Source: an uncultured Clostridia bacterium (GTDB lineage: Bacteria > Bacillota > Clostridia > Christensenellales > Borkfalkiaceae). Taken from it: 6,752 nucleotides of DNA. Position numbers and translations under genes: made by a program. Of this stretch, positions 1-6,214 are shown one piece after another. The notes beneath the pieces were generated by a model. The model did no database searches. It was given only the letters and a program-made list of their open reading frames with translations, and was not told the origin of the DNA. The stretch spans positions 1-6,752 of the forward strand of contig CAMWWA010000071.1 in assembly GCA_947177825.1 (NCBI GenBank). The letters are read 5' to 3'. The number at the start of each line of letters is the position of its first letter. Position 1 is the first letter of the stretch.

Positions 1-1022
1 CCGAAGAGGTTGCGGCGGAAGACCTGGCGTATGAAACGCAGTATTTCGTTAAGGCGGAACTTTTAGATACTGACAACTTCGAGCTCGACGCAAGCGCGGC
101 GGCGTATACGGTTAAATCGTTCACGTATACTACGCCTGCAAAGGAGCTGACCGTTTGGGATAAAATCGTTAAGTTTATCGTGACCAACTGGCTGTGGCTG
201 GTAATCGCGGTAGTGGCGTTGATACTCCTCATAACCTTAATCGCGTTGCTGGCACGCGCGGCAAAGAAGAAGCGCGAAAAGGCGGAGCTTGCCGAACAGC
301 GCAGGCTCGAAAAGGAAGAGCGCGAACGCGAAGAGCGCAAGCTCGAACGCGAGGAGCGTATGGCAAGGCTTAGTCAGCAGCAGGCAATGCCTCAGATGAT
401 GATGCCGCAAATGATGCAAATGCCTCAGATGCAGATGCCGCAAATGCCCCAGTCCCAGCCCGCGGCTCAACCTGCGGCAACGGGAGGCGGCAGTGCAAGC
501 GACGCGCAATTCGCTCAGATTCAATCCGAACTGGCGGCAATGAGGGCGGAGCAGGCGGCAATGCGCACCGAGGTTGCAATGCGTGCGGAGCAGGCTGCAA
601 TCAAGGCGGAGCAGAGCGTTATGCACAGCGAAATTTACGCTATGCGCGGCGGCGAGCAGACCGTTAGCGGCGGCATATCCCTGGATAAACTGACCGAAAT
701 TATAAGAACGGAGGTCAGGAACGCAATGGCTAACGAAAAGGCTGCGGCGCAGGCAACAAGCGCAGCGCCCGAAAGCAATGCGGCGCCCGTTACGGCGCAG
801 GTTCCTCCCGACGCGGTTATGACCACCGTGACTACAACAAAGATAGATACGACCAAAAAACCCGTGCAAACGGCGCAGGCGGCGGCTCCCGTGAGAACGG
901 TGGTGCGCAACGTGGTGGCGCCCATGCCCGTGGACGACGGAAGGGTGTTCGACGTGGGCGGCTTCTACAAGCCCGCCGACCCGATGACCGATATGAGTTT
1001 CACGGACGAGGAAAAAGAATAA
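1..1022 (+). CDS. C-terminal part of a single-pass membrane surface protein with a long cytoplasmic tail (5' end outside window)
   Basis: The frame is open from the first bases (first full codon at 3) to TAA at 1020-1022, giving 339 residues of a longer protein. A GTG at 180 is in frame, but it sits at the edge of the membrane span and has no upstream ribosome site, so I read it as internal. Residues 1-58 look like the end of an extracytoplasmic beta-rich domain (alternating polar/aromatic, ending near FTYTTPAKEL). Residues 63-84 (nt 189-254) form one hydrophobic span flanked by Trp and followed by a basic stop-transfer cluster (ARAAKKKREK), which puts the C-terminus in the cytoplasm. The tail has four parts: a Glu/Arg/Lys-rich probable single alpha-helix (to about nt 371), a Met/Gln/Pro-rich stretch, a heptad coiled coil, and an Ala/Thr/Pro-rich linker to a short ending (VFDVGGFYKPADP, then an acidic end). 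No LPXTG motif is present. The family is not recognised and the function is unknown; anchoring or scaffolding is only inferred. Confidence 0.8.
   Translation, partial: EEVAAEDLAYETQYFVKAELLDTDNFELDASAAAYTVKSFTYTTPAKELTVWDKIVKFIVTNWLWLVIAVVALILLITLIALLARAAKKKREKAELAEQRRLEKEEREREERKLEREERMARLSQQQAMPQMMMPQMMQMPQMQMPQMPQSQPAAQPAATGGGSASDAQFAQIQSELAAMRAEQAAMRTEVAMRAEQAAIKAEQSVMHSEIYAMRGGEQTVSGGISLDKLTEIIRTEVRNAMANEKAAAQATSAAPESNAAPVTAQVPPDAVMTTVTTTKIDTTKKPVQTAQAAAPVRTVVRNVVAPMPVDDGRVFDVGGFYKPADPMTDMSFTDEEKE
375..458 (+). repeat. Met/Gln/Pro-rich low-complexity segment in the tail of the membrane protein
   Basis: Codons 375-458 encode a run made almost only of Gln, Met and Pro, built on PQM and QMP triplets. 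Ten of the 20 codons from 387 to 446 are ATG. The DNA is correspondingly repetitive (variants of cct/ccg-cag/caa-atg). It separates the charged helix from the coiled coil. It is probably disordered; slippage during replication would readily change its length. Confidence 0.75.
516..647 (+). repeat. 21-bp (heptad) tandem repeats encoding a coiled coil
   Basis: Consecutive seven-codon units start at 516 (QIQSELA), 537 (AMRAEQA), 558 (AMRTEV, only six codons), 576 (AMRAEQA), 597 (AIKAEQS) and 618 (VMHSEIY), then a partial unit at 639 (AMR). Glu is at the fifth place in every unit, and Ala/Met or Ile/Met at the first two, as expected for a coiled coil. Nucleotide similarity between units (gca-atg-N-gcg-gag-cag) points to tandem duplication. 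The 558 unit lacks one codon, which shifts the heptad register. Confidence 0.75.
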
Positions 1023-1025
1023 ATA

Positions 1026-1056
1026 AAAGATGCGCGGCAGTTCGCCGCGCATCTTT
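1026..1056. terminator. Bidirectional intrinsic terminator
   Basis: A perfect 13-bp stem (1026-1038 pairs with 1044-1056) closes a 5-nt loop AGTTC, with a GC-rich core GCGCGGC. On the plus strand it follows the surface-protein stop codon by 3 nt and leads into CTTTCATTTTA. On the minus strand it lies 12 nt past the amidase stop and is followed by TTTTATTTATT. The A/T tracts on both sides and the convergent gene arrangement fit a terminator shared by both genes. Confidence 0.9.
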
Positions 1057-1068
1057 CATTTTACTCAC

Positions 1069-1770
1069 TTATTTATTTGCAAAATAGCTGACCGCGCCCT
1101 TGAATATGGCGTAGGCTAAGGTGCGCTGATACGCCTCGTCGTTTAAAAGTTCGTCGTCCTGCGCGTTGGACAAAAATCCGCACTCGACGATAACCGACGG
1201 GCTTTCGGTGCATTTAAGCATATAATAGTCGCCGTGCATTGCCTCGTTGGGCTTGACGGTCTGCGGCAGGGCGTTCAGCTCCTCCTGAATCTTATTTGCA
1301 AGCGCCTTGCCCGACTCGCTGTTCTTATCGAAAAAGACGGTGCCGCCGCGCTTGCTGGGCAACGGGCAGTAGTTCTGGTGTACGGAAATTACCATATCCG
1401 CGCCGCTGTCCTCGATTATCTGTTTGCGCTTTTTCATGTCGCGCATTTTAAAGCCCTTGGAGGTGTCGTCGTAAAGCCCCGCCTCGCTCGTCCTCGTCAT
1501 AACGCAGTTGAAGCCCGCACCAGTAAACTGCCCCTTTAAAAGGCGCGCAATGGCAAGGTTTATGTCCGCCTCGTCGGTCTTGGTCTTAATTCCCTGCACG
1601 CCGTTATCGATGCCGCCGTGCCCCGCATCGATAACCACCGTAGGCATATTCGGATTGACGGAGGAAGCGGATTTTGCCGCCGCTCCGACGCATACTCCCA
1701 GCACGACTCCGGCTAAGATTATGAGCGCCAGAGCAATCAAAAAACTTTTCTTTAAAAATAAGGTTTTCAC
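1069..1770 (-). CDS. Membrane-anchored N-acetylmuramoyl-L-alanine amidase (Amidase_3, CwlD-like)
   Basis: Zinc amidase predicted to cut the bond between N-acetylmuramic acid and the L-alanine of the peptide stem in peptidoglycan, acting outside the membrane. From the GTG at 1770 it is 233 residues. Residues 1-29 are an N-terminal signal anchor (MKTLFLKKS, then a long hydrophobic stretch), followed by a short Ser/Asn/Pro linker and the catalytic domain at about 43-233. The Amidase_3 zinc and catalytic residues are present: H51 in DAGHGG, E67 in DEADINL, H131 in SVHQN, and E196 in VECGFLSN. Size and layout resemble CwlD, the sporulation amidase needed for spore-cortex muramic-delta-lactam, but vegetative paralogues look alike, so the spore role is inference. 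An in-frame TTG at 1827 would add 19 residues, but that stretch is AT-rich intergenic DNA overlapping the predicted promoter. The GTG itself has no good Shine-Dalgarno sequence. Transcribed divergently from mrnC and ends at the shared terminator. Confidence 0.9.
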   Translation of the reverse strand: MKTLFLKKSFLIALALIILAGVVLGVCVGAAAKSASSVNPNMPTVVIDAGHGGIDNGVQGIKTKTDEADINLAIARLLKGQFTGAGFNCVMTRTSEAGLYDDTSKGFKMRDMKKRKQIIEDSGADMVISVHQNYCPLPSKRGGTVFFDKNSESGKALANKIQEELNALPQTVKPNEAMHGDYYMLKCTESPSVIVECGFLSNAQDDELLNDEAYQRTLAYAIFKGAVSYFANK

Positions 1771-1789
1771 GCTATATAGTATTGATTTG

Positions 1790-1818
1790 TTGATTTTTTT
1801 ATACCAAAGTGCTATAAT
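1790..1818 (+). promoter_or_regulatory. Sigma-A-type promoter of the mrnC-gpsA operon
   Basis: A near-consensus housekeeping promoter: -35 TTGATT at 1790-1795, a 17-bp spacer, extended -10 TGC before TATAAT at 1813-1818. It lies in the AT-rich island between the divergent genes. The expected transcription start is about 1825, only some 6 nt before the mrnC ATG at 1831. It is the only clear promoter seen upstream of the seven-gene run. Confidence 0.75.
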
Positions 1819-1827
1819 CGTATACAA
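1798..1827 (-). promoter_or_regulatory. Sigma-A-type promoter of the amidase gene, overlapping the mrnC promoter
   Basis: On the minus strand, -35 TTGTAT (1827-1822), an 18-bp spacer, then an extended -10 TGG before TATAAA (1803-1798). The expected start is near 1791, leaving about a 20-nt leader to the GTG at 1770. Its elements interleave with those of the plus-strand promoter, so RNA polymerase could probably occupy only one at a time. No transcript evidence is available. Confidence 0.55.
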
Positions 1828-1830
1828 ATA

Positions 1831-2235
1831 ATGGATAAGTGTGCCAATTTGTTTGATTTTTTTACGAAGATAAGTAAGGAAAGCGCAAAGCAGCTAAGCC
1901 CCGTAACGCTGGCATTTGTGGGCGACGCGGTGTATTCGCTGTACGTGCGCGAAAGGGAAGTCCTGCGCTCGGACGATAAGCTGAACGAGCTGCAAAAACG
2001 CACGTCCGCTGCCGTTTCCGCCAAGGGGCAGAGCGAGCTTTTGTTGCACCTGGAAAGCAAATTCACGACCGAGGAGGAGGAAATTTTCCACCGCGGCCGC
2101 AACGCCAAAAAGAGCACTAAAGCAAAGAACGCCTCGGTTATCGATTACAACCGCTCGACGGGGTTCGAGGCGGTGCTCGGCTTTCTGTATTTAAGCGGAC
2201 AGTACGACAGGATTTCACAGCTTTTGGAGGAGTGA
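1831..2235 (+). CDS. mrnC: Mini-ribonuclease III (23S rRNA maturation)
   Basis: An RNase III-type catalytic domain without a double-stranded-RNA-binding domain; 134 residues, normal for the family. In Bacillus subtilis it cuts both sides of the stem formed by the ends of precursor 23S rRNA, acting as a dimer in the cytoplasm. Visible family marks are the GDAVY motif with catalytic acid D32, the RGRNAK segment, and the second acidic site E113 in STGFEAVLGFLYL. It is the first gene of the plus-strand run and ends 6 bp before rlmB, with the rlmB ribosome site inside its 3' end. The ATG at 1831 has no Shine-Dalgarno and the predicted promoter leaves only about 6 nt of leader. An in-frame TTG at 1849 (giving MFDFFTK...) is a possible alternative, since many family members begin about 22-30 residues before GDA. 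Confidence 0.93.
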   Translation: MDKCANLFDFFTKISKESAKQLSPVTLAFVGDAVYSLYVREREVLRSDDKLNELQKRTSAAVSAKGQSELLLHLESKFTTEEEEIFHRGRNAKKSTKAKNASVIDYNRSTGFEAVLGFLYLSGQYDRISQLLEE

Positions 2236-2241
2236 CGGTCA

Positions 2242-2958
2242 ATGAAAACCGAGGGCAGAAACGCCGTTTTGGAGCTTTTGAAAACGGACAAAACGGTCGA
2301 AAAGATATTGCTTGAAAAGAACGCGCAGGGAACCTTAGGCAGAATTTTTGCCGAGGCGAGGGACAAGGGCGTTCGCGTTCAGTTCGTCGACAGGCGCGTG
2401 CTCGACAAGGAGAGCGTGACGGGCAAGCACCAGGGCTGCATAGCCTTTTCTTCCGACTATAAATACAGCTCGTTGCAGGATATTATGGCTGCAAAGGGCG
2501 AAAAGGGCGGTTTCGTTATCCTCTGCGACTGCATAGAGGACGTGCATAACCTCGGCTCTATAATAAGGGTTGCCGAGTGCGCCGGCGCAGACGGCGTGGT
2601 AATTCAGTCCACAAATTCGGCAAGCGTGACCGAGGCGGTGGTGCGCATTTCCGCGGGGGCGGCAAACCACGTAAAGGTGGCAAAGGTCAATTCTTTAAAC
2701 CGCGCCGTGGACGAGCTCAAAAAGAACGGTTACTGGCTGTACGCGCTGGAAGCGGACGGCAGCGATATTTATTCCGCCGACCTTAGCGGCAACGTGGCGC
2801 TGGTCATCGGCGGAGAGGACAGCGGAGTAAAAAAACTCACGCGCGAAAAGTGCGATTTCGTTCTGTCACTACCCATGCAGGGCAAGGTCAACTCGCTCAA
2901 CGCGTCGGTTGCGCTGGGGATAGCGGCGTACGAAGTTTTAAGGCGCAGGCGCATATAA
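2242..2958 (+). CDS. rlmB: 23S rRNA (guanosine-2'-O)-methyltransferase RlmB (TrmH/SpoU family)
   Basis: A SPOUT methyltransferase of 238 residues that uses S-adenosylmethionine to methylate a ribose 2'-OH, by homology G2251 (E. coli numbering) in the peptidyl-transferase P loop. Residues 1-80 fit the small N-terminal substrate-binding domain (begins TEGRNAVLELL; includes GKHQGCIAF). Residues from about 90 form the knotted catalytic domain: motif 1 NLGSIIR (103-109), motif 2 VIGGEDSGV (188-196), and motif 3 LPMQGKVNSLNASVA (210-224), which supplies the knot and cofactor pocket. Motif 1 is preceded by EDVH where the family usually has DPH, a small substitution. The start is well supported by GGAGGAG at 2226-2232, 9 nt upstream. 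It sits 6 bp after mrnC and 4 bp before sigH, so all three are probably cotranscribed. Some TrmH relatives modify other sites, so the exact target base is inferred. Confidence 0.92.
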   Translation: MKTEGRNAVLELLKTDKTVEKILLEKNAQGTLGRIFAEARDKGVRVQFVDRRVLDKESVTGKHQGCIAFSSDYKYSSLQDIMAAKGEKGGFVILCDCIEDVHNLGSIIRVAECAGADGVVIQSTNSASVTEAVVRISAGAANHVKVAKVNSLNRAVDELKKNGYWLYALEADGSDIYSADLSGNVALVIGGEDSGVKKLTREKCDFVLSLPMQGKVNSLNASVALGIAAYEVLRRRRI

Positions 2959-2962
2959 ATAT

Positions 2963-3532
2963 ATGGATAATTTTCAATCCCGCACGGACTGCGAGCTTGT
3001 CGCTCTGTTCCGCGGCGGCGACAAAGGCGCGGGCGAGGAGCTGCTCGGCCGTTATAAAAACACCGTGCTCTCGGTTGCCAGGCGGTTCTTTCTGGTCGGC
3101 GGCGAGACCGAGGATTTGGTGCAGGAGGGTATGTGCGGACTGTATTCCGCAATAACCTGCTTCGAGGGCGACAGCGGTTTTGAAAAATACGCCTACGCGT
3201 GCATAAAGAACCGCATACGCGACGCGGTTAAAAAATCGGTCAACAATAAAAATTACGCGCTCAACCGCTTTCTTCCTTATCTGGAGGACGGTGACGGAAT
3301 GACGGCATCGGAGTTCAGTCCCGAGGAAGCGCTTATCGGCAGCGAAACGGTAAACGAATTTTTCGAGATTATGAAAAGCTCGCTTTCGCCTATGGAATAC
3401 AGGGCTATATGTATGTATATCGAAGGCTCGCCCATAGCCGAAATTTCGGTTGCGCTTAACAGAACTTACAAACAGACGGACAACGCGTTGATGCGCGCAA
3501 AGCATAAACTTCGGCGCGTGCTCAATAAATAA
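2963..3532 (+). CDS. sigH: RNA polymerase sigma factor, SigH (Spo0H)-like
   Basis: A group 3 sigma-70 factor of 189 residues, somewhat shorter than the roughly 218 of B. subtilis SigH. Region 2 covers about residues 9-92, with the core-binding segment DLVQEGMCGLYSAI (51-64) and the -10-recognition helix around FEKYAYACIKNRIRDAV (73-89). A variable linker (93-138) follows. Region 4 is at 139-189, beginning LSPMEYRAICMYIEG, with a helix-turn-helix at about 158-180 (IAEISVALNRTYKQTDNALMRAK) that reads the -35 element. In Bacillus, SigH directs transition-state, competence and early sporulation genes. The identity rests on sequence resemblance and on its position directly after rlmB, where sigH lies in Bacillus. 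The ATG follows the rlmB stop by 4 bp without an obvious ribosome site, suggesting translational coupling. Another alternative-sigma role cannot be excluded. Confidence 0.85.
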   Translation: MDNFQSRTDCELVALFRGGDKGAGEELLGRYKNTVLSVARRFFLVGGETEDLVQEGMCGLYSAITCFEGDSGFEKYAYACIKNRIRDAVKKSVNNKNYALNRFLPYLEDGDGMTASEFSPEEALIGSETVNEFFEIMKSSLSPMEYRAICMYIEGSPIAEISVALNRTYKQTDNALMRAKHKLRRVLNK

Positions 3533-3543
3533 AAGGGGGCAAT

Positions 3544-5226
3544 ATGGCGTACCTCGCATTTTACCGCACCTTCCGCCCGACGACCTTCGACGAGGTGGTC
3601 AGGCAGGAGCACATAGTAAAGATACTTAAAAACCAGATAGAGACGGACAAAATCGGTCACGCCTATCTTTTCTGCGGTCCGCGCGGTACGGGCAAGACGA
3701 CGCTTGCCAAAATTTTTGCCAGGGCGATTAACTGCGAGCACCCCGTAAACGGCTCGGCGTGCGGCGAGTGCGCAACCTGCAAGGCGCTTGCAAACGGCTC
3801 CGCCCTCGATATTTCGGAAATAGACGCGGCTTCCAACAACGGCGTGGACGAGATGCGCGACATCCGCGAAAAGGTGCAGTATCCGCCCGTCAACGGCAGA
3901 TTTAAAGTGTATATCATCGACGAGGTGCATATGCTCACCCAGTCGGCTTTCAACGCGGTTTTAAAGACGCTTGAGGAGCCGCCGGCACACGCGGTGTTCA
4001 TTCTTGCGACCACCGAGCCGCAGAAAATCCCCGCAACCATACTTTCGCGCTGTATGCGCTTCGACTTCAAGCTGATTCCCCAGTCCGATTTGGAGGAGCT
4101 TGTAAAGAGCGTTTTCGACAGGACGGGCAAACAGTACGAGGACGAGGCGGTTGCGGCAATTGCGCGCGCGGGCAACGGCAGTGCCAGAGACAGCCTTTCG
4201 ATTGCCGATATGTGCGCTTCGTATTCGCTGGGTAAGCTCACCTACGACGACGTGAACCAGGTACTGGGCAAGGCGGATTTCTTTGCCGTCGCGGACATAG
4301 TTGCGGCGATAATTTCGCAGAATGGCGGCGAAACGCTCAACGCGGCGGAAAGCGTGCTTGCCACGGGCAAGGGCGTGGGCGTGCTGCTCCGCGACCTTTT
4401 AAGTTTTATGAACAATCTCGCGGTGGTGAAGATGTGCCGCAACGCCGAAGGGATAGTCAATCTCCCCAAGGATAAATACGAAAAATTGCAGGAGATTGCC
4501 GCGCAGGCGGACGGCCACGCAATACTGCGCACTACCGAAATTCTGGCGCAGGCGGAGGGCGATATGCGCTTTGCCGTAGACGGCAGAATAACGTTGGAGG
4601 CGGCGCTTATCAAGGCGGCAATGCCCCGCGCGGACTACGACATAGAGGCGCTGCTTGTCAGAATGGAAAAGCTGGAAAGGGCGGTTGCCGAGGGCATAAA
4701 GGTTGAAGTAAAAGCCGCGCCCGTCGCCGCGCCCGTTGCGCAAGATAGGCGCGTTGAGGAAAAGCCCAAGCTTACGGCGGTTGAGGACGACGACAGTTCG
4801 CCCTTTGCCGAAGCGCCCAAAGCGCAGGCCGCGCCTTCCGAACAGGAACAAAGTACGCTGTTCGAGCACGCGCCCGTAACCCAGCCCGCGCACGTCGGTT
4901 CGCTGTCGGATGCGGACAAAGCAACTCTGTTCGGCAGGTTTATAAGGCTGTTCCGCACTACGCGGCGCAACGCGGTTTTATTCACTCTGTGTATGGATTT
5001 GGAAAGCTCGTTCGAGGGCGACACGTTCGTGCTGACGACGGCGACTGAGGCGGTCTACAAATCGCTCAACCGCGAGGACAACAGGCAGTGTATTGCCGAG
5101 GCGCTGGAATCTCTCGGCGTGTTCTCGTACGATATCCGCTTGAAGCCCAAGGGCGAGGATAAGTACGAAAAGGCGATAGGCGAGCTCCGTGAAAATTTCA
5201 AAGGCACCGATATAACTATTAAGTAA
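3544..5226 (+). CDS. dnaX: DNA polymerase III subunit gamma/tau (clamp loader ATPase)
   Basis: The AAA+ motor subunit of the clamp loader, which opens and loads the beta sliding clamp and links polymerases at the fork. The 560 residues match a full tau-length Gram-positive DnaX. It starts with the family-typical YRTFRPTTFDEVV. Walker A is GPRGTGKTT (45-53); four zinc-binding cysteines are C64, C73, C76 and C79; Walker B is IIDEVH (124-129); sensor 1 is ATTEP (155-159); the Ser-Arg-Cys motif with arginine finger R169 is LSRC; sensor 2 lies in GSARDSLS. The oligomerisation domain III runs to about residue 375. An Ala/Pro/Glu-rich linker (about 383-450) leads to a C-terminal domain that probably contacts the polymerase alpha subunit. 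The ATG is set by AAGGGGG at 3533-3539. It lies 11 bp after sigH. I see no slippery run suggesting a frameshifted gamma form. Confidence 0.97.
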   Translation: MAYLAFYRTFRPTTFDEVVRQEHIVKILKNQIETDKIGHAYLFCGPRGTGKTTLAKIFARAINCEHPVNGSACGECATCKALANGSALDISEIDAASNNGVDEMRDIREKVQYPPVNGRFKVYIIDEVHMLTQSAFNAVLKTLEEPPAHAVFILATTEPQKIPATILSRCMRFDFKLIPQSDLEELVKSVFDRTGKQYEDEAVAAIARAGNGSARDSLSIADMCASYSLGKLTYDDVNQVLGKADFFAVADIVAAIISQNGGETLNAAESVLATGKGVGVLLRDLLSFMNNLAVVKMCRNAEGIVNLPKDKYEKLQEIAAQADGHAILRTTEILAQAEGDMRFAVDGRITLEAALIKAAMPRADYDIEALLVRMEKLERAVAEGIKVEVKAAPVAAPVAQDRRVEEKPKLTAVEDDDSSPFAEAPKAQAAPSEQEQSTLFEHAPVTQPAHVGSLSDADKATLFGRFIRLFRTTRRNAVLFTLCMDLESSFEGDTFVLTTATEAVYKSLNREDNRQCIAEALESLGVFSYDIRLKPKGEDKYEKAIGELRENFKGTDITIK

Positions 5227-5250
5227 ATTAGCGAGAAAGGAGATAATTTT

Positions 5251-5616
5251 ATGGCAGGATTCAGAGGCGGCAACGGCGGAATGCAGAACGTTATGAAGCA
5301 GGCTCAAAAAATTCAGGAGCAGATGCAACAGGCGGAAGCGGAACTTGAAGAAATGGAAGTCCTCGGTTTTTCGGGCGGCGGCGAAGAGGGCGACGAAACC
5401 GTAGTCGTCTATATGAACGGCAAAAAGGTAATAAACGGTATAGAGTTCGGCAGTAAAATTTCCGAAATGGTAGACCTTTCGGACGAGGACGACGTGGAAA
5501 TGCTGGAAGACCTTATTATGGCTGCCATAAACGACGGCTATAAAAAGGCGGACGAGGAATACCAGAAAAAGATGGGACCCCTCGGCAATATGGGCGGACT
5601 TAACGGACTGTTATAA
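5251..5616 (+). CDS. ybaB: YbaB/EbfC-family nucleoid-associated protein
   Basis: A small DNA-binding protein of 121 residues, slightly longer than the usual roughly 105-110. Family members form tweezer-like dimers that bind DNA and associate with the nucleoid. Visible features are a Gly-rich start, an amphipathic helix (about 11-38, [21 protein letters not shown]), a central beta region ([20 protein letters not shown]), the conserved helix [22 protein letters not shown], and a Gly/Met/Leu-rich C-terminus ([14 protein letters not shown]). The hairpin loop carries an acidic SGGGEEGDE insertion relative to the family's usual short GGG turn. The ribosome site AAAGGAGAT (5236-5244) is the best in the window and fixes the ATG. 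The dnaX-ybaB-recR order is widespread in bacteria, and the functional link of YbaB to RecR is inferred from this association. Confidence 0.94.
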   Translation: MAGFRGGNGGMQNVMKQAQKIQEQMQQAEAELEEMEVLGFSGGGEEGDETVVVYMNGKKVINGIEFGSKISEMVDLSDEDDVEMLEDLIMAAINDGYKKADEEYQKKMGPLGNMGGLNGLL

Positions 5617-6203
5617 TGGATACTTTTATCGAGCCTATCGGAAAGCTTATCAACCAGTTTTCCAAGCTGCCGGGAGTTGGCAAAAAGACGGCGCAGCGTT
5701 ACGCCTACAAAATAATAGATATGTCGCCCGAGGAAGCAAAGCAGTTTGCCGAAAGCATTCTGGAATGCAAGTCCAAGGTGCGCTACTGCTCGGTGTGCGG
5801 AAACTTCTCCGAGGAGGAGGTTTGCGACGTCTGCAAAAAGCGCGACAAATCGGTTATCTGCGTGGTAAAGGAGCCCAAGGACGTCATCGCTTTGGAAAAG
5901 CTGAGGGAATATAAGGGCGTGTACCACGTGTTGCACGGCGTAATTTCGCCCATGGACGGAGTCGGCCCCAACGACATACGCATAAAAGAGCTTCTGGAAA
6001 GATTAAGCGGCGTAACCGAGGTTATAATCGCCACCAATCCCGACGTGGAGGGCGACGCCACGGCAATGTATATTTCCAAGCTTTTAAAGCCGCTGGACGT
6101 GCGCGTTACGCGCCTTGCCCACGGCATACCAATAGGCGGCGAAATCGAGTATACCGACGAGGTAACTCTTTCCCGCGCGTTCGTTGAAAGAAAAGAAATT
6201 TAA
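5616..6203 (+). CDS. recR: Recombination mediator protein RecR
   Basis: Part of the RecFOR pathway: with RecO (and RecF) it loads RecA on single-stranded gaps covered by SSB, in the cytoplasm. At 195 residues it is standard length. In order: a helix-hairpin-helix ([13 protein letters not shown], 18-30), a four-cysteine zinc finger (C58, C61, C70, C73 in CSVCGNF...CDVC), a Toprim domain from about residue 80 ([43 protein letters not shown]), and a C-terminal Walker-B-like patch ([21 protein letters not shown]). The ATG overlaps the ybaB stop by one base (TAATG at 5614-5618) and has no clear ribosome site, so translation is probably coupled to ybaB. Lys at VVKEP replaces an acidic or Gln residue seen in relatives; this position is variable, so I do not read it as loss of function. 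Confidence 0.97.
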   Translation: MDTFIEPIGKLINQFSKLPGVGKKTAQRYAYKIIDMSPEEAKQFAESILECKSKVRYCSVCGNFSEEEVCDVCKKRDKSVICVVKEPKDVIALEKLREYKGVYHVLHGVISPMDGVGPNDIRIKELLERLSGVTEVIIATNPDVEGDATAMYISKLLKPLDVRVTRLAHGIPIGGEIEYTDEVTLSRAFVERKEI

Positions 6204-6214
6204 GGATATTTATA

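Noticed and set aside
237..1052. A 271-codon open frame on the minus strand, opposite the surface-protein tail, rich in His/Arg/Leu
   Set aside because: It is a mirror of the plus-strand codon bias and the Met/Gln repeats. It runs across the terminator, has no domain-like composition, and the plus-strand frame has clear membrane and coiled-coil features.
1786..1794. A Spo0A-box-like sequence (TTTGTTGAT) overlapping the mrnC -35 element
   Set aside because: It has two mismatches to the TTTGTCGAA-type box and lies in AT-rich DNA where such matches arise easily, so it is not enough to call.
1771..1827. Extension of the amidase to the TTG at 1827 (19 more residues)
   Set aside because: The added codons come from AT-rich intergenic DNA containing both promoters, there is no ribosome site, and the GTG at 1770 gives a textbook signal anchor.
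2897..3559. A 220-codon minus-strand open frame opposite sigH
   Set aside because: sigH is unambiguous on the plus strand. The antisense frame has no recognisable motif and covers the ends of rlmB and dnaX; GC-rich third positions create such shadows.
4681..4900. A programmed frameshift in dnaX to make a short gamma form, as in E. coli
   Set aside because: I found no A-rich slippery heptamer with a following stem-loop and nearby stop in the linker region. The full-length frame is intact, as is usual for Gram-positive DnaX.
5850..5885. Possible loss of a Toprim acidic residue in RecR (VVKEP)
   Set aside because: This position differs among RecR proteins as far as I recall, and RecR is not a catalytic Toprim enzyme. 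All other motifs are intact.
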